From positions 62,001 through 126,000 of the forward strand of contig NZ_VXKQ01000001.1 in assembly GCF_008711465.1 (NCBI RefSeq): 64,000 nucleotides of DNA, written 5' to 3'. This document shows, piece after piece, positions 52,234 to 61,175 of this stretch. The position numbers and the translations under genes were made by a program. Position 1 is the first letter of the stretch; each line of letters opens with the position of its first letter. Source of the stretch: Francisella sp. SYW-9 (GTDB lineage: Bacteria; Pseudomonadota; Gammaproteobacteria; Francisellales; Francisellaceae). The notes under the pieces are model-generated. The model was not told the origin of the DNA, ran no database searches, and saw nothing but the letters and a program-made list of their open reading frames with translations.

Positions 52234-53223
52234 ATGTTAAAATCTAAATCATTTATTATCACACTTTCTGCTTTGTTATTTACTTTCTATACTTCGTCTA
52301 TATATGGGGCAACTAAAGAAACAAGCTATAAGACGAATCCTCTCAAACTATATAGTGAAGTCACATCATTAACTATGGCGTTTAATGAAAAGTATGGAAA
52401 AAAAGCAGATTTACCATATAATGAGAAACAAGCTATTAGCTTAATTCTTAAAAATTCTAGCACTAAAAAATATATGCTATCTGATGACTATAATTCATTT
52501 AAGAAAAATTCTGAATTCTCAAAACAAACATCAGATATGATGAAAGCATTAGCTACTCTTATCAATAAATTTAAGGAAATAGGATTTATTGATGAAATAA
52601 AGTTACAAGGAAAAACACCTGCTCTAATGTTTGATATTGATAACACGGTAGAGCTTACTTCATTTGATGATGACTATTGGACCAAATCTGGCATAAATGA
52701 TCCTGCTACAGCTAAGTTCATCAAACAAGTATGTTTTAAAGATGGTATATCTTGTTATTTTATAACAGCAAGAGCTTGTAATGCAGCTACATCTAAAGCT
52801 ACTAAAGAGTGGTTAAAAAAACATATTGGTTTAACTGATGATCAATTAAAAAATAATGTATTTCTATCTGGTTCTGTTCCTCATTATGCTTGTACAAATA
52901 AAGCAAATACAAGTGTAGCCTATAAAGATATGTTAAGAGAGGCATTAAGTGACTCAAGAAATGTATATTGGCTAATGTCTATAGGGGATCAAATGACAGA
53001 TTGGTTTGGAGAGCATTCTGGCCTAAAAGTATGGTATCCAAATCAAATGTTTGATACTTCAATTGTAGCTAATGACTATAATCATCCTAATAAGAAGCCA
53101 CATTTACGCCAAGTTATAGCACCTACAAAACAATGCTATGCTAAATTTAAAGATAATGTCTTAGAGCAAAGTACGCTTTCATATTGTTCAGAATTTAGTT
53201 CTAATAAATATATTAGTGCTTAG
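52234..53223 (+). CDS. Exported HAD-superfamily acid phosphatase-like protein
   Basis: A 329-residue exported protein with a signal peptide (about 1-25, ending YGA). The HAD catalytic motif is FDIDNTVELTS (DxD with nucleophile and acid-base Asp), motif II is YFITAR, and motif IV is SIGDQMTDWFG. The spacing and cap region fit the class IIIB acid phosphatases (lipoprotein e(P4)/plant acid phosphatase type), but there is no lipobox. Probably periplasmic; substrate is a phosphomonoester, unspecified. Confidence 0.75.
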   Translation: MLKSKSFIITLSALLFTFYTSSIYGATKETSYKTNPLKLYSEVTSLTMAFNEKYGKKADLPYNEKQAISLILKNSSTKKYMLSDDYNSFKKNSEFSKQTSDMMKALATLINKFKEIGFIDEIKLQGKTPALMFDIDNTVELTSFDDDYWTKSGINDPATAKFIKQVCFKDGISCYFITARACNAATSKATKEWLKKHIGLTDDQLKNNVFLSGSVPHYACTNKANTSVAYKDMLREALSDSRNVYWLMSIGDQMTDWFGEHSGLKVWYPNQMFDTSIVANDYNHPNKKPHLRQVIAPTKQCYAKFKDNVLEQSTLSYCSEFSSNKYISA

Positions 53224-53334
53224 AACATTACTATAAAATATTCTATCTATTTCAAGACATAAATTAATATCTACGACAGTTCTATATTTTTTGCTATTAT
53301 TAATAATACTGAATTAGTAAATATTTGGATATGT

Positions 53335-55665
53335 ATGAAAAAAGTTTTATCCTTGGCAATAATAGTAAGTATTTGTTCATCTTGCTCAACAACTAGTCTT
53401 TTTAATAGTAAGCCTGCTAATCAATCTAATATATATAGTATCAATGAAGAAAAGTATGAGAGTCAAGCAGATAAACTTTTATCACAAATGACTTTAGAAG
53501 AAAAGCTAGGTCAATTAAATCTTGTTGATGCTGGCCAAGTAACTACAGGAGTTAGTAAAAAAGAAGATTTCTATACGCTTATAAAACAAGGAAAAGTAGG
53601 GGGAATATTTAACTTAAAATCTCCTGAAGATATAAAGAAAGCTCAAGAAATAGCTGTTAAAGATACTCGTCTGCATATTCCTCTTTTGATAGGTATGGAT
53701 ATTATTCATGGTTATAAAACTACTTTCCCAATTCCACTAGGTTTATCTACTAGTTGGGATTTAGATATGATCCAAGAAACTGCACGAATAGCCGCAATAG
53801 AAGCAAGTAGCCAAGGAATAAACTGGACATTCTCACCGATGGTAGATATATCAAGAGATCCACGTTGGGGTCGAATAGCCGAAAGTAGTGGTGAAGATAC
53901 ATATTTAGGTAGTCAAATAGCCAAAGCTATGGTGCGAGGCTATGAAATGAATGATTTAGTAGATAATACAAGTCTACTTGCTTGTGTGAAACACTTTGCA
54001 TTATATGGGGCTGTTGAGGCAGGTCGTGATTATAATACTGTAGATATGAGCAAAGTTAAAATGTATAACCAATACCTACCACCATATAAAGCAGCTATAG
54101 ATGCTGGCGCTGGTAGTGTTATGGCTGCTTTTAATGATATCAATGGTATTCCAGCTACTGAAAATAAATGGTTAATGACAGATTTGCTACGTGATCAATG
54201 GGGCTTTAAAGGTTTTGTTGTTTCTGATTATGCAGGTATTCCAGAGATGATAAATCATGGAGTTGGTAAGAATCTACAACAAGTATCAGCAGATGCATTA
54301 AATGCTGGTGTTGATATGGATATGGTAGGTAATGGCTATCTAACAACTTTAAAGAAATCTCTTAAAGAAGGCAAAGTATCAATGGCTGAGATAAATAAAG
54401 CCGTTAAAAGGATATTAATAGCCAAGTTTGAGTTAGGGTTATTTAAAAATCCATATAAAAATGTTAATGCTAAAGATGCTAAGAAAGTAATTTTTTCTGC
54501 AAAACATAGAGAGTTTGCGCGAAAGGCAGGTTCTGAGTCTATGGTTTTACTAAAAAACCAAAATAATTTGTTACCTTTGAAAAAATCTCAGACAATAGCT
54601 GTAATTGGACCATTAGCAAATGCTGCTAATAATATGGATGGCACATGGAGTATTACAGCTGATCAAGATAAATCTATATCATTATTAGAAGGCTTAAAAG
54701 AAGAAGTAGGGCAGCAAGGTAAAGTTTTATATGCTAAAGGTAGTAACTTATCTTACAGTAAGAGTTTTGAGAAAGATGCTACAATGTTTGGTAAATCTTT
54801 AGGTAGAAATAATGAAACTTCAGAGCAGCTATTAAAAAATGCGTTAGAAGTCGCTAAAAAATCAGATGTGATAATCGCAGCATTAGGTGAATCTGCGGAA
54901 ATGAGTGGTGAAAGTACTAGTAGATCACATATAGATATACCTAAAGTTCAAAGAGATTTACTTAACGCATTGCTAAAAACTGGTAAGCCTGTGGTATTAG
55001 TATTATTTAATGGTAGACCGCTTGTTTTAACACAAGAAAGTAAAACTGTACCTGCGATACTTGATGCATGGTTTCCTGGTAGTGAGGCAGGATTATCAAT
55101 AGCAGATGTATTATTTGGTAAAGTTAATCCGTCAGGTAAGCTAACGGCTTCATTCCCTCGAGATGTCGGTCAAATTCCTATTTATTATAGTCATAAAAAT
55201 ACAGGTAGACCTTTGACAAATAAAGATAGCTGTAGGTTTGAGAAGTATCACTCTAATTATATGGATGTTTGTAATTCTCCATTATATCCATTTGGTTATG
55301 GCTTAAGTTATACCTCATTCGATATTTCGAAACCAATTCAAAATAAACAAATCATTAAAAAGGGTGATAAGCTAATTATTAAAGTCAATATTACAAATAC
55401 TGGTAAATATGATGGAGCGGATGTATTACAACTATATATTCATCAAAAAGTACGCTCAATTACACCTCCAGTTAAAGAGTTAAAAGCTTTTAAAAAGGTG
55501 TTTTTGAAAAAAGGACAAACTAAGACTGTAACATTTGAGTTAGATGTTAATAATCTTAAGTTCTATAATAATGATCTAAAATATGTCTATGAACCAGGTG
55601 AATTTGAATATTTTATCAGCGATAGTTCTGATGGGAAGTTTACAAATACATTTACTGTTAAATAG
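53335..55665 (+). CDS. bglX: Family 3 glycoside hydrolase, beta-glucosidase (BglX-like)
   Basis: A 776-residue exported beta-glucosidase. The N-terminus has a hydrophobic signal and Cys17 that could be a lipid anchor, but the lipobox (CSSC) is not standard. GH3 N-domain motifs LIGMDIIHGYKTTFP, KHFALYGAVEAGRDY and the nucleophile Asp298 in GFVVSDYAG; GH3 C-domain around SMVLLKNQNNLLPL and a fibronectin-III-like C-terminal domain (VTNTGKYDGADVLQLY-like). Length is normal for BglX. Confidence 0.9.
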   Translation: MKKVLSLAIIVSICSSCSTTSLFNSKPANQSNIYSINEEKYESQADKLLSQMTLEEKLGQLNLVDAGQVTTGVSKKEDFYTLIKQGKVGGIFNLKSPEDIKKAQEIAVKDTRLHIPLLIGMDIIHGYKTTFPIPLGLSTSWDLDMIQETARIAAIEASSQGINWTFSPMVDISRDPRWGRIAESSGEDTYLGSQIAKAMVRGYEMNDLVDNTSLLACVKHFALYGAVEAGRDYNTVDMSKVKMYNQYLPPYKAAIDAGAGSVMAAFNDINGIPATENKWLMTDLLRDQWGFKGFVVSDYAGIPEMINHGVGKNLQQVSADALNAGVDMDMVGNGYLTTLKKSLKEGKVSMAEINKAVKRILIAKFELGLFKNPYKNVNAKDAKKVIFSAKHREFARKAGSESMVLLKNQNNLLPLKKSQTIAVIGPLANAANNMDGTWSITADQDKSISLLEGLKEEVGQQGKVLYAKGSNLSYSKSFEKDATMFGKSLGRNNETSEQLLKNALEVAKKSDVIIAALGESAEMSGESTSRSHIDIPKVQRDLLNALLKTGKPVVLVLFNGRPLVLTQESKTVPAILDAWFPGSEAGLSIADVLFGKVNPSGKLTASFPRDVGQIPIYYSHKNTGRPLTNKDSCRFEKYHSNYMDVCNSPLYPFGYGLSYTSFDISKPIQNKQIIKKGDKLIIKVNITNTGKYDGADVLQLYIHQKVRSITPPVKELKAFKKVFLKKGQTKTVTFELDVNNLKFYNNDLKYVYEPGEFEYFISDSSDGKFTNTFTVK

Positions 55666-55712
55666 TTCTATTATAAACTTTTATACTTAGAAAGGTTCTA
55701 AAAGAATTTAAA

Positions 55713-56174
55713 ATGCTAGACGCTATAAATAATAATCAGTTCTTGATGCAAAATATTCAAGAATTTACTGTTTTAATACAGATTTCTTTAGTTGTTCTTA
55801 CAATAACTTCAATTATTGTTTCAGGTTTATTTATATTATCTCAACAGAAATTAGCTAAAAATCTCGCTAAAATTAATAATAGTGAGAAAGTTCATCCTGC
55901 ATGGTTATGGACACAGCTAATTCCAATATGGTCGTCAATTGCATTTGTCGTAACAGCAGTGAAGTTAGATGAACAAGTAAAAAAATATAATACAAATTAT
56001 AATGAAAAATTAAAATTTAAAGCTTCGCTTGTTTATTGGTATGTAGGATTTTTAATATTAGGATTAGTACCAATAATTAATATTATAGCTGGCCTAATTA
56101 ACTTTTTTATATTTATAATTATCTGGTCAAATATAAGTAGTTCATCAAAACAAATTCAGAATAATTTAAAATAG
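55713..56174 (+). CDS. Small inner-membrane protein, unknown function
   Basis: A 153-residue protein with three to four hydrophobic segments (about 20-47, 67-83, 108-125 and 127-145), two carrying HPAWLWTQLIPIWSSI and VGFLILGLVPIIN. The PAWLW...PIWS pattern occurs in uncharacterised DUF4328-like or related proteins, but I am not sure of the family. It lies 47 bases after bglX and may be co-transcribed. Confidence 0.6.
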   Translation: MLDAINNNQFLMQNIQEFTVLIQISLVVLTITSIIVSGLFILSQQKLAKNLAKINNSEKVHPAWLWTQLIPIWSSIAFVVTAVKLDEQVKKYNTNYNEKLKFKASLVYWYVGFLILGLVPIINIIAGLINFFIFIIIWSNISSSSKQIQNNLK

Positions 56175-56303
56175 TTTTGCAAAAAATCAAATAGTTTTTT
56201 TGGAATACTTATCTTCTTATATTATTAAATTCTATTTAAAATCAATCTATAGCCTTACCAGGGTAATACATAAATTTAGTTCTCTCTTTAGGAGGTTTTT
56301 AGT

Positions 56304-56815
56304 ATGATTGAAATGGAAATGTACAGCGACTATGCCTGTCCTTGGTGTTACTTTCTAATACCAGATATAAGAAAACTCATGCTAAAAGATAATGTTTATA
56401 TTAGAAGAAGAGCTTTTCAGATTTTGCCTAAAATACCACTTGATGGGATAAGTGTTGAACAATACGATCAACTTCGAGGTAATACAGATATAGACAGACA
56501 GATAAAAGATAATTTAACGATAGATATAACTAATCGTAAGAATTTACCTTGGGTACCAAGGAAAAAGTTTTATTAGAAATTTTAAATAGCGTAGGCTATG
56601 TGCTTACAGAAACAGAGTTAAATACTATAATCTCAAACAAAATTTTTAAAGAGCAAGTTAATACTGATGTTGAAATAGCCAAGAAGCTTTCAGTTTTTGG
56701 GGTTCCATATTTTAGAATCTATAATTTAAATAAAAAACAATATGTAAATCTTACAGGATATCATGAATATCAATCTTTAAAGGAATTTGTAGATAAAAAC
56801 ACAAACACCATTTAG
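56304..56815 (+). pseudogene. FrnE/DsbA-family oxidoreductase, frameshifted and internally deleted
   Basis: Two frames together resemble one FrnE-type thioredoxin-fold gene. Part 1 (56304-56576) begins MIEMEMYSDYACPWCYF with the CxxC pair, and ends at a stop after KNLPWVPRKKFY. Part 2 continues one frame over from about 56549 with GTKEKVLLEILNSVG and ends in a typical VFGVPYFRIYN cis-proline segment and ILNSVGYVLTETELN helix. About 40-50 residues of the usual helical insert around the join are missing. The ATG of part 1 has an excellent AGGAGG site, so the gene was once expressed. Confidence 0.7.
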
Positions 56816-56964
56816 AAGTATGGAAACTAAATACGTAAGATTTAGTCACATCATAAAATTAATGTCACTCAAAGCAAACTGCTAATTAATATGTGTAATA
56901 ATGTTTTTTTGACTCTGTTATAATTATACTCTAAATTGATAAACCTTTAATAATTAAGTCTATT

Positions 56965-57750
56965 TTGAAACCACTAAAATTTTATAAAATGCATGCCTCA
57001 GGTAATGACTTTATTGTGATTGACCAACGAGAAGATTCCATGCAGTTAGCAGTAAAAGATATAAAAGCATTATGCGATCGTCGCTACGGTATTGGCGCAG
57101 ATCAACTTTTGCTATTAAGAAGTGCTAAGTCGGCGATATGTCAAATGAATATCTTTAATAAAGATGGAACAGCTGCTAAGCAGTGCGGTAACGGCTTAAG
57201 ATCAGTGGCTTATTTGATGTATCAAAAACATAATATAAAGAACTTTGATATTGAGGTTAAAGGCGCTTTGCATCGCTGTGAAATAATTAATGACTGTGAG
57301 ATTTTAGTTGAGTTTCCCTTGCCTAAAATTATAAATAAAAGGCCTTTGTTAAATATTGATATTGATTATCTTGATGCTATGGAGCTTTCTGTTGGCAATC
57401 CTCATCTGGTTTTATGGTTGGGTAGGCTTACGAGTCTTAATATTCCAAAGTTAGGAAAGTGCTTACAAGATGCTTATTTACCAGAAGGAGTTAATGTTCA
57501 TTTTGTTGAATGTGTAGATCAACATACAATCAATATTCGCCATTTTGAACGTGGTACAGGCGTGACACTATCTTGTGGAAGTGGCTCAATTGCCAGTGTG
57601 TATTCTGGTGTAATAAATGGTTTAATTGAAACACCAGTTATGGTAAAAACTGCCACAGATAGTTTTCAAATACATTTGACTAATAAAGCTTGTATGCTTA
57701 TTGGTAATGCAGAGTTAGTATTTGAAGGCACTTATTTTTTGGAGGAATAA
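56965..57750 (+). CDS. dapF: Diaminopimelate epimerase
   Basis: A 261-residue pyridoxal-independent racemase interconverting LL- and meso-diaminopimelate for lysine and peptidoglycan. KMHASGNDFIVID at the start and the two catalytic cysteines: Cys74 in AAKQCGNGLRS and Cys204 in TLSCGSGSIAS. The second motif has GSGS where CGTGA is usual. The only in-frame start before the conserved region is a TTG at 56965, as an in-frame stop lies at 56932, so initiation should be at TTG. Confidence 0.9.
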   Translation: MKPLKFYKMHASGNDFIVIDQREDSMQLAVKDIKALCDRRYGIGADQLLLLRSAKSAICQMNIFNKDGTAAKQCGNGLRSVAYLMYQKHNIKNFDIEVKGALHRCEIINDCEILVEFPLPKIINKRPLLNIDIDYLDAMELSVGNPHLVLWLGRLTSLNIPKLGKCLQDAYLPEGVNVHFVECVDQHTINIRHFERGTGVTLSCGSGSIASVYSGVINGLIETPVMVKTATDSFQIHLTNKACMLIGNAELVFEGTYFLEE

Positions 57751-57754
57751 AATA

Positions 57755-58867
57755 ATGAATATTAGAGAAGTACCACTTCGAAAAACAATCTCAGGGTTAA
57801 GCCATAGCCTTAGTATTATTGAATATACGGTAGATAAACCGAAGGCTAGTATTTATATGCAGGCAGCGCTTCATGCAGGAGAGCTTAATGGTATTGCTAT
57901 TATTCAAGCGCTACAAACATATTTAAAAGAAAATCCGCTTGATTTTAATTTTAAACTTATTCCATTTGCGAATCCTTTTGCAATGGATGTAAAAGTTGGA
58001 GAGTATACGTATGGTCGTTTTGATGCCAAAACAGGTGATAACTGGAATAGGGGATTTAAGAATCTATTAGGGCCTATCGATGATAAACCGAAGATTGATC
58101 TAGAGCGTTTTATTAATGATAATATTACTGATTCATTTGATTTGGTTTGTAATAAGTTTACTACCTTGTTAAAAAAACGCTTAGAGCTTCTTCTGAGCTT
58201 AGATTTAGCTCCTTATGAAAAACTGGCAGCTTTGTTGCACTATGAAGCAATTGATGCAGATTTTAGCTTTGATTTACATAATGATTCTATTTCAGTACCT
58301 TATATTTATGCACCAAATTATTTAAATACAAAGCGTCTTAAACATTTCAATACTGATCATTTTGTTTTAACACCAAATGAAAATAGCACATGCTTTAATC
58401 AGGCAATATTTTATCCATGGTGGCAGTTAACGGATGTATGGAATAAAATTAAGAATGATAATAAATTTCCACCAAAACATGCCTTTACCTATGAGACTGG
58501 AAATAAAGAAAGCTTTGATTTATATACTGCAAAAAAACTATTATCAGGAATCCTTGCTTATATTAAGGACGATACAGACCCTGTTAATACAAGTAAGTAT
58601 GCTTGTCATGAACATGAATTTTTTCGTATTCGCGCACAAGATGGAGGCCTTATAGATTATGATGATAGTAAGCTTGGTCAGATGCTTGCATCAAATGAGT
58701 GTATTGCACAACTTTATACAAGAGAACACATTCTCTCAGGAAGTGCTCCAATAGATATTAAAGCACCTTATCATAAAAGCGCACTTATAACCAGAACGGC
58801 ATCATCAAGTGTGCATGAAGGTGATGAGGTTGCTAAAGTAATGAGTAATATCTTTAGTATTAATTGA
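57755..58867 (+). CDS. AstE/aspartoacylase-family (M14) zinc hydrolase
   Basis: A 370-residue M14-type metallohydrolase: LHAGELNG supplies the zinc His and Glu, FDLHND a third ligand His near residue 190, and the RFDAKTGDNWNRGF region is typical of the family. Such enzymes remove acyl groups from amino acids (succinylglutamate, N-acetylaspartate) or act as carboxypeptidases. ATG 57755 has GGAGG ten bases ahead and is preferred over the longer frame from 57722, which overlaps dapF. Close spacing with dapF suggests a joint transcript; the substrate may be an acylated amino acid. Confidence 0.75.
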   Translation: MNIREVPLRKTISGLSHSLSIIEYTVDKPKASIYMQAALHAGELNGIAIIQALQTYLKENPLDFNFKLIPFANPFAMDVKVGEYTYGRFDAKTGDNWNRGFKNLLGPIDDKPKIDLERFINDNITDSFDLVCNKFTTLLKKRLELLLSLDLAPYEKLAALLHYEAIDADFSFDLHNDSISVPYIYAPNYLNTKRLKHFNTDHFVLTPNENSTCFNQAIFYPWWQLTDVWNKIKNDNKFPPKHAFTYETGNKESFDLYTAKKLLSGILAYIKDDTDPVNTSKYACHEHEFFRIRAQDGGLIDYDDSKLGQMLASNECIAQLYTREHILSGSAPIDIKAPYHKSALITRTASSSVHEGDEVAKVMSNIFSIN

Positions 58868-59023
58868 GGTTGAATTTACGTTGCCTTGTTAAAAAAAATG
58901 TGAGATTTATGATTGAAATTTAGACTACAATTAGATTAACTCTTAAAACAAAAAGCACAAATACTAAAAAAGTGTCATAAATTTAAATTCATGAAAAAAA
59001 ATATAACAAAACGGCTTAATTAG

Positions 59024-59049
59024 CATACATATATTTAATTGCATGTATG
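59024..59049. repeat. Inverted repeat CATACAT...ATGTATG
   Basis: Seven-base perfect arms separated by 12 bases, in the 281-base gap between the AstE-like gene and the convergent Nudix gene (58868-59148). Followed closely by a perfect palindrome. Possibly a regulatory or terminator structure. Confidence 0.4.
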
Positions 59050-59053
59050 TTCG

Positions 59054-59069
59054 CATAATATATATTATG
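59054..59069. repeat. Perfect 16-base AT palindrome
   Basis: CATAATATATATTATG equals its reverse complement. It lies four bases after the preceding inverted repeat. No gene or T-run is tied to it; the rest of the gap 58868-59148 shows nothing else. Confidence 0.4.
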
Positions 59070-59148
59070 TTAAATTATGTAACAGATAATCAGATCACTG
59101 TTCTGAAATTAAAATGTTCCCTCATATTCATTAGATATTTGCTTATTG

Positions 59149-59550
59149 CTAGATGTACTCTCTTTTTAGTTTCTCAATTATTTCTATACTTGCTGGTAAG
59201 AAATTATAATTATTAAGCTCGGAAATATTTATAAGTTTTAGTAATTGATTTTCTTTTGAGTATGGAACACCTTCATAGTTATCTACAATAAAGAATTCTA
59301 AATTAACTTCAATGTTATTTTTATTTATATGTTTTTTCTTTGCATAAGGCTTTATAGATTTAACTATAGCTCCAACTTCTTCATAAACTTCTCTTTTAAT
59401 ACAATCCTCAAAACTTTCATTATTTTCTACTTTGCCACCAGGAAACTCCCAGTAATCACTATAGGTTTGGAATTTTTGTCTTTGACTTATGTAGACTTTA
59501 GTCTGATATTCATCTAAAATTATCGCCACTGCAGCGTTTATTCGTTCCAT
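59149..59550 (-). CDS. Nudix hydrolase, MutT-like
   Basis: A 133-residue Nudix protein. The Nudix box is complete: G-K-V-E-N-N-E then seven residues then REVYEEVGA (about residues 36-60). WEFPGGK precedes it, as in MutT-type 8-oxo-dGTP diphosphatases. The N-terminal AVAIILDEYQTKVYISQR also fits MutT. Divergent from yqgE with 38 bases between. Confidence 0.87.
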   Translation of the reverse strand: MERINAAVAIILDEYQTKVYISQRQKFQTYSDYWEFPGGKVENNESFEDCIKREVYEEVGAIVKSIKPYAKKKHINKNNIEVNLEFFIVDNYEGVPYSKENQLLKLINISELNNYNFLPASIEIIEKLKREYI

Positions 59551-59588
59551 TTTATAAAAAAATTAACATTGTTATTAAGAAATATAAT

Positions 59589-60170
59589 ATGTTCCAAAAT
59601 CATAAAAGTGAAATTTTATTAGCAACACCTTTAATTAAGGATGATGCTATATTTACTAAATCTGTTATTTATTTATGTCAAAACGATCGTCATGGAGCTA
59701 TGGGCTTGATTATAAATAAGCCTTTAGATGATAAGTTAAAAGATGTTTTTGAGGAGTTAGATATACCTCATAATAATACATTTGAAGAAATACTAAGCCA
59801 CCCTCTTTATATGGGCGGTCCAATAAGTCCTCATAAAATATTAATACTTCATACAACAAATGGTCGTAACTATGATTCGACTATAAAGCTTGATGAAGGT
59901 TTGGCAATTACAGCTTCTATGGATATTTTAGAAGATTTGGCAAATAATATCTTACCAGAATATTTTCTACCAATAGTTGGTTATAGTTGTTGGACAGCTG
60001 ACCAATTATCAGATGAAATAAAAGCTAGTGATTGGATTGTGACAGATAAATTAAGTAAGAAAATACTATTTAATTATGAGAATAAAACCAAGTGGCAAAA
60101 TCATCTGGAGCACGCAGGATATAGCTTACAAAACTTAGACTCACTATTTGAAAATATAGGTAATGGTTAG
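59589..60170 (+). CDS. yqgE: YqgE/AlgH family protein
   Basis: A 193-residue UPF0301 protein: ILLATPLIKDDAIFTKSVIYLCQ at the start, HGAMGLIINKPL, MGGPISPHKIL and the C-terminal GYSCWTADQLSDEI are conserved. The family's function is not settled. Its stop is immediately followed by the ruvX ATG, the usual pairing of these genes. Confidence 0.93.
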   Translation: MFQNHKSEILLATPLIKDDAIFTKSVIYLCQNDRHGAMGLIINKPLDDKLKDVFEELDIPHNNTFEEILSHPLYMGGPISPHKILILHTTNGRNYDSTIKLDEGLAITASMDILEDLANNILPEYFLPIVGYSCWTADQLSDEIKASDWIVTDKLSKKILFNYENKTKWQNHLEHAGYSLQNLDSLFENIGNG

Positions 60171-60581
60171 ATGTTTCAATCATTAATAGCTATAGATTTT
60201 GGTAAGGCTAGAATAGGTTTAGCTAGTGGTCAAATGATTACAAAAACAGCTACTCCTATAGGTATTGTTGAGGCTTATGATGGCGTGCCAAACTGGATTG
60301 AGCTTGATAAAATTATCAAACGCTGGAATCCTTCAGATATTATAGTTGGTCTACCTCTAGATACACAAGATTTTGAGACTGATATTACTAAAGCTGCAAA
60401 AGATTTTGCTAAAGAGGTAAAACAAAGATATCAGCGAAATGTCCACTTAATAAATGAGGCTTACTCTACGCGAGAAGCGAGATGGCGCTTAGAGGAAGTC
60501 AAGAGTAAAAAAGTCAGTCATATTAAAGTAGATGCTTTAGCAGCCTGTGTAATTCTTGAAACTTGGATGGCAGAGAATTAG
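60171..60581 (+). CDS. ruvX: Putative pre-16S rRNA nuclease / Holliday junction resolvase YqgF
   Basis: A 136-residue RNase H-fold protein: LIAIDFGKARIGLA with the metal Asp, IIVGLPLDTQ, HLINEAYSTREARW and a final Asp in VDALAACVIL are the catalytic set. The family processes 16S rRNA 5' ends. Directly abuts yqgE, likely translationally coupled. Confidence 0.93.
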   Translation: MFQSLIAIDFGKARIGLASGQMITKTATPIGIVEAYDGVPNWIELDKIIKRWNPSDIIVGLPLDTQDFETDITKAAKDFAKEVKQRYQRNVHLINEAYSTREARWRLEEVKSKKVSHIKVDALAACVILETWMAEN

Positions 60582-60677
60582 ACTTTAATCTAAAATTTTT
60601 TGTATGAACCAATATTTATAATTTAATGATTAAGTGCCATAATAAATAAATTTAAGTAACCTAAATATAAAATTAGT

Positions 60678-61049
60678 ATGGCTAAAAGCACGGTTAAATA
60701 TTGGAATACATTAGCTCTAGAAAATTCAGATAAATGGCAAACTATAGAAAACACAAATAATAAATTAGAAGAATTAACACTATCAATAGATACAGAGTTT
60801 GGAGATTACACTCGTTTAACAAGGTTTAAACCAGGTGCCGATACAACATCATTTGGTGCAAAAAGTCATGAATATCCTGAGGAGGTTTTCATAGTAAGCG
60901 GAAGACTTTATGATATTTCAGTTGGAAGATGGTTAGAAGCTGGAGAATATGCTAGTAGACCACCAGGTGAAATACATGGACCATTTAAGACAGATGTTGA
61001 GTGTATTGTTTTAGAGGTTTCATATCTTAGTAAAATAAAAAAAAATTAG
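60678..61049 (+). CDS. Cupin-domain protein (ChrR-like)
   Basis: A 123-residue single cupin: SHEYPEEVFIVSGRLYDIS is the first cupin box with a His and Glu, GEIHGPFKTD the second with the last metal His. It resembles ChrR-type cupins and small dioxygenase-like cupins. Metal and substrate unknown. Alone between ruvX and leuS. Confidence 0.82.
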   Translation: MAKSTVKYWNTLALENSDKWQTIENTNNKLEELTLSIDTEFGDYTRLTRFKPGADTTSFGAKSHEYPEEVFIVSGRLYDISVGRWLEAGEYASRPPGEIHGPFKTDVECIVLEVSYLSKIKKN

Positions 61050-61175
61050 AAGCATAAAACTCAATATGTTCATAATATTTTAATAAGCTTAATATCTAGA
61101 TATTTATTGAGTTTTAACTTAAAATATTCAGCATAATTTTTCATATTTATTATTAAAATAAGGTTCTGTATTTCA

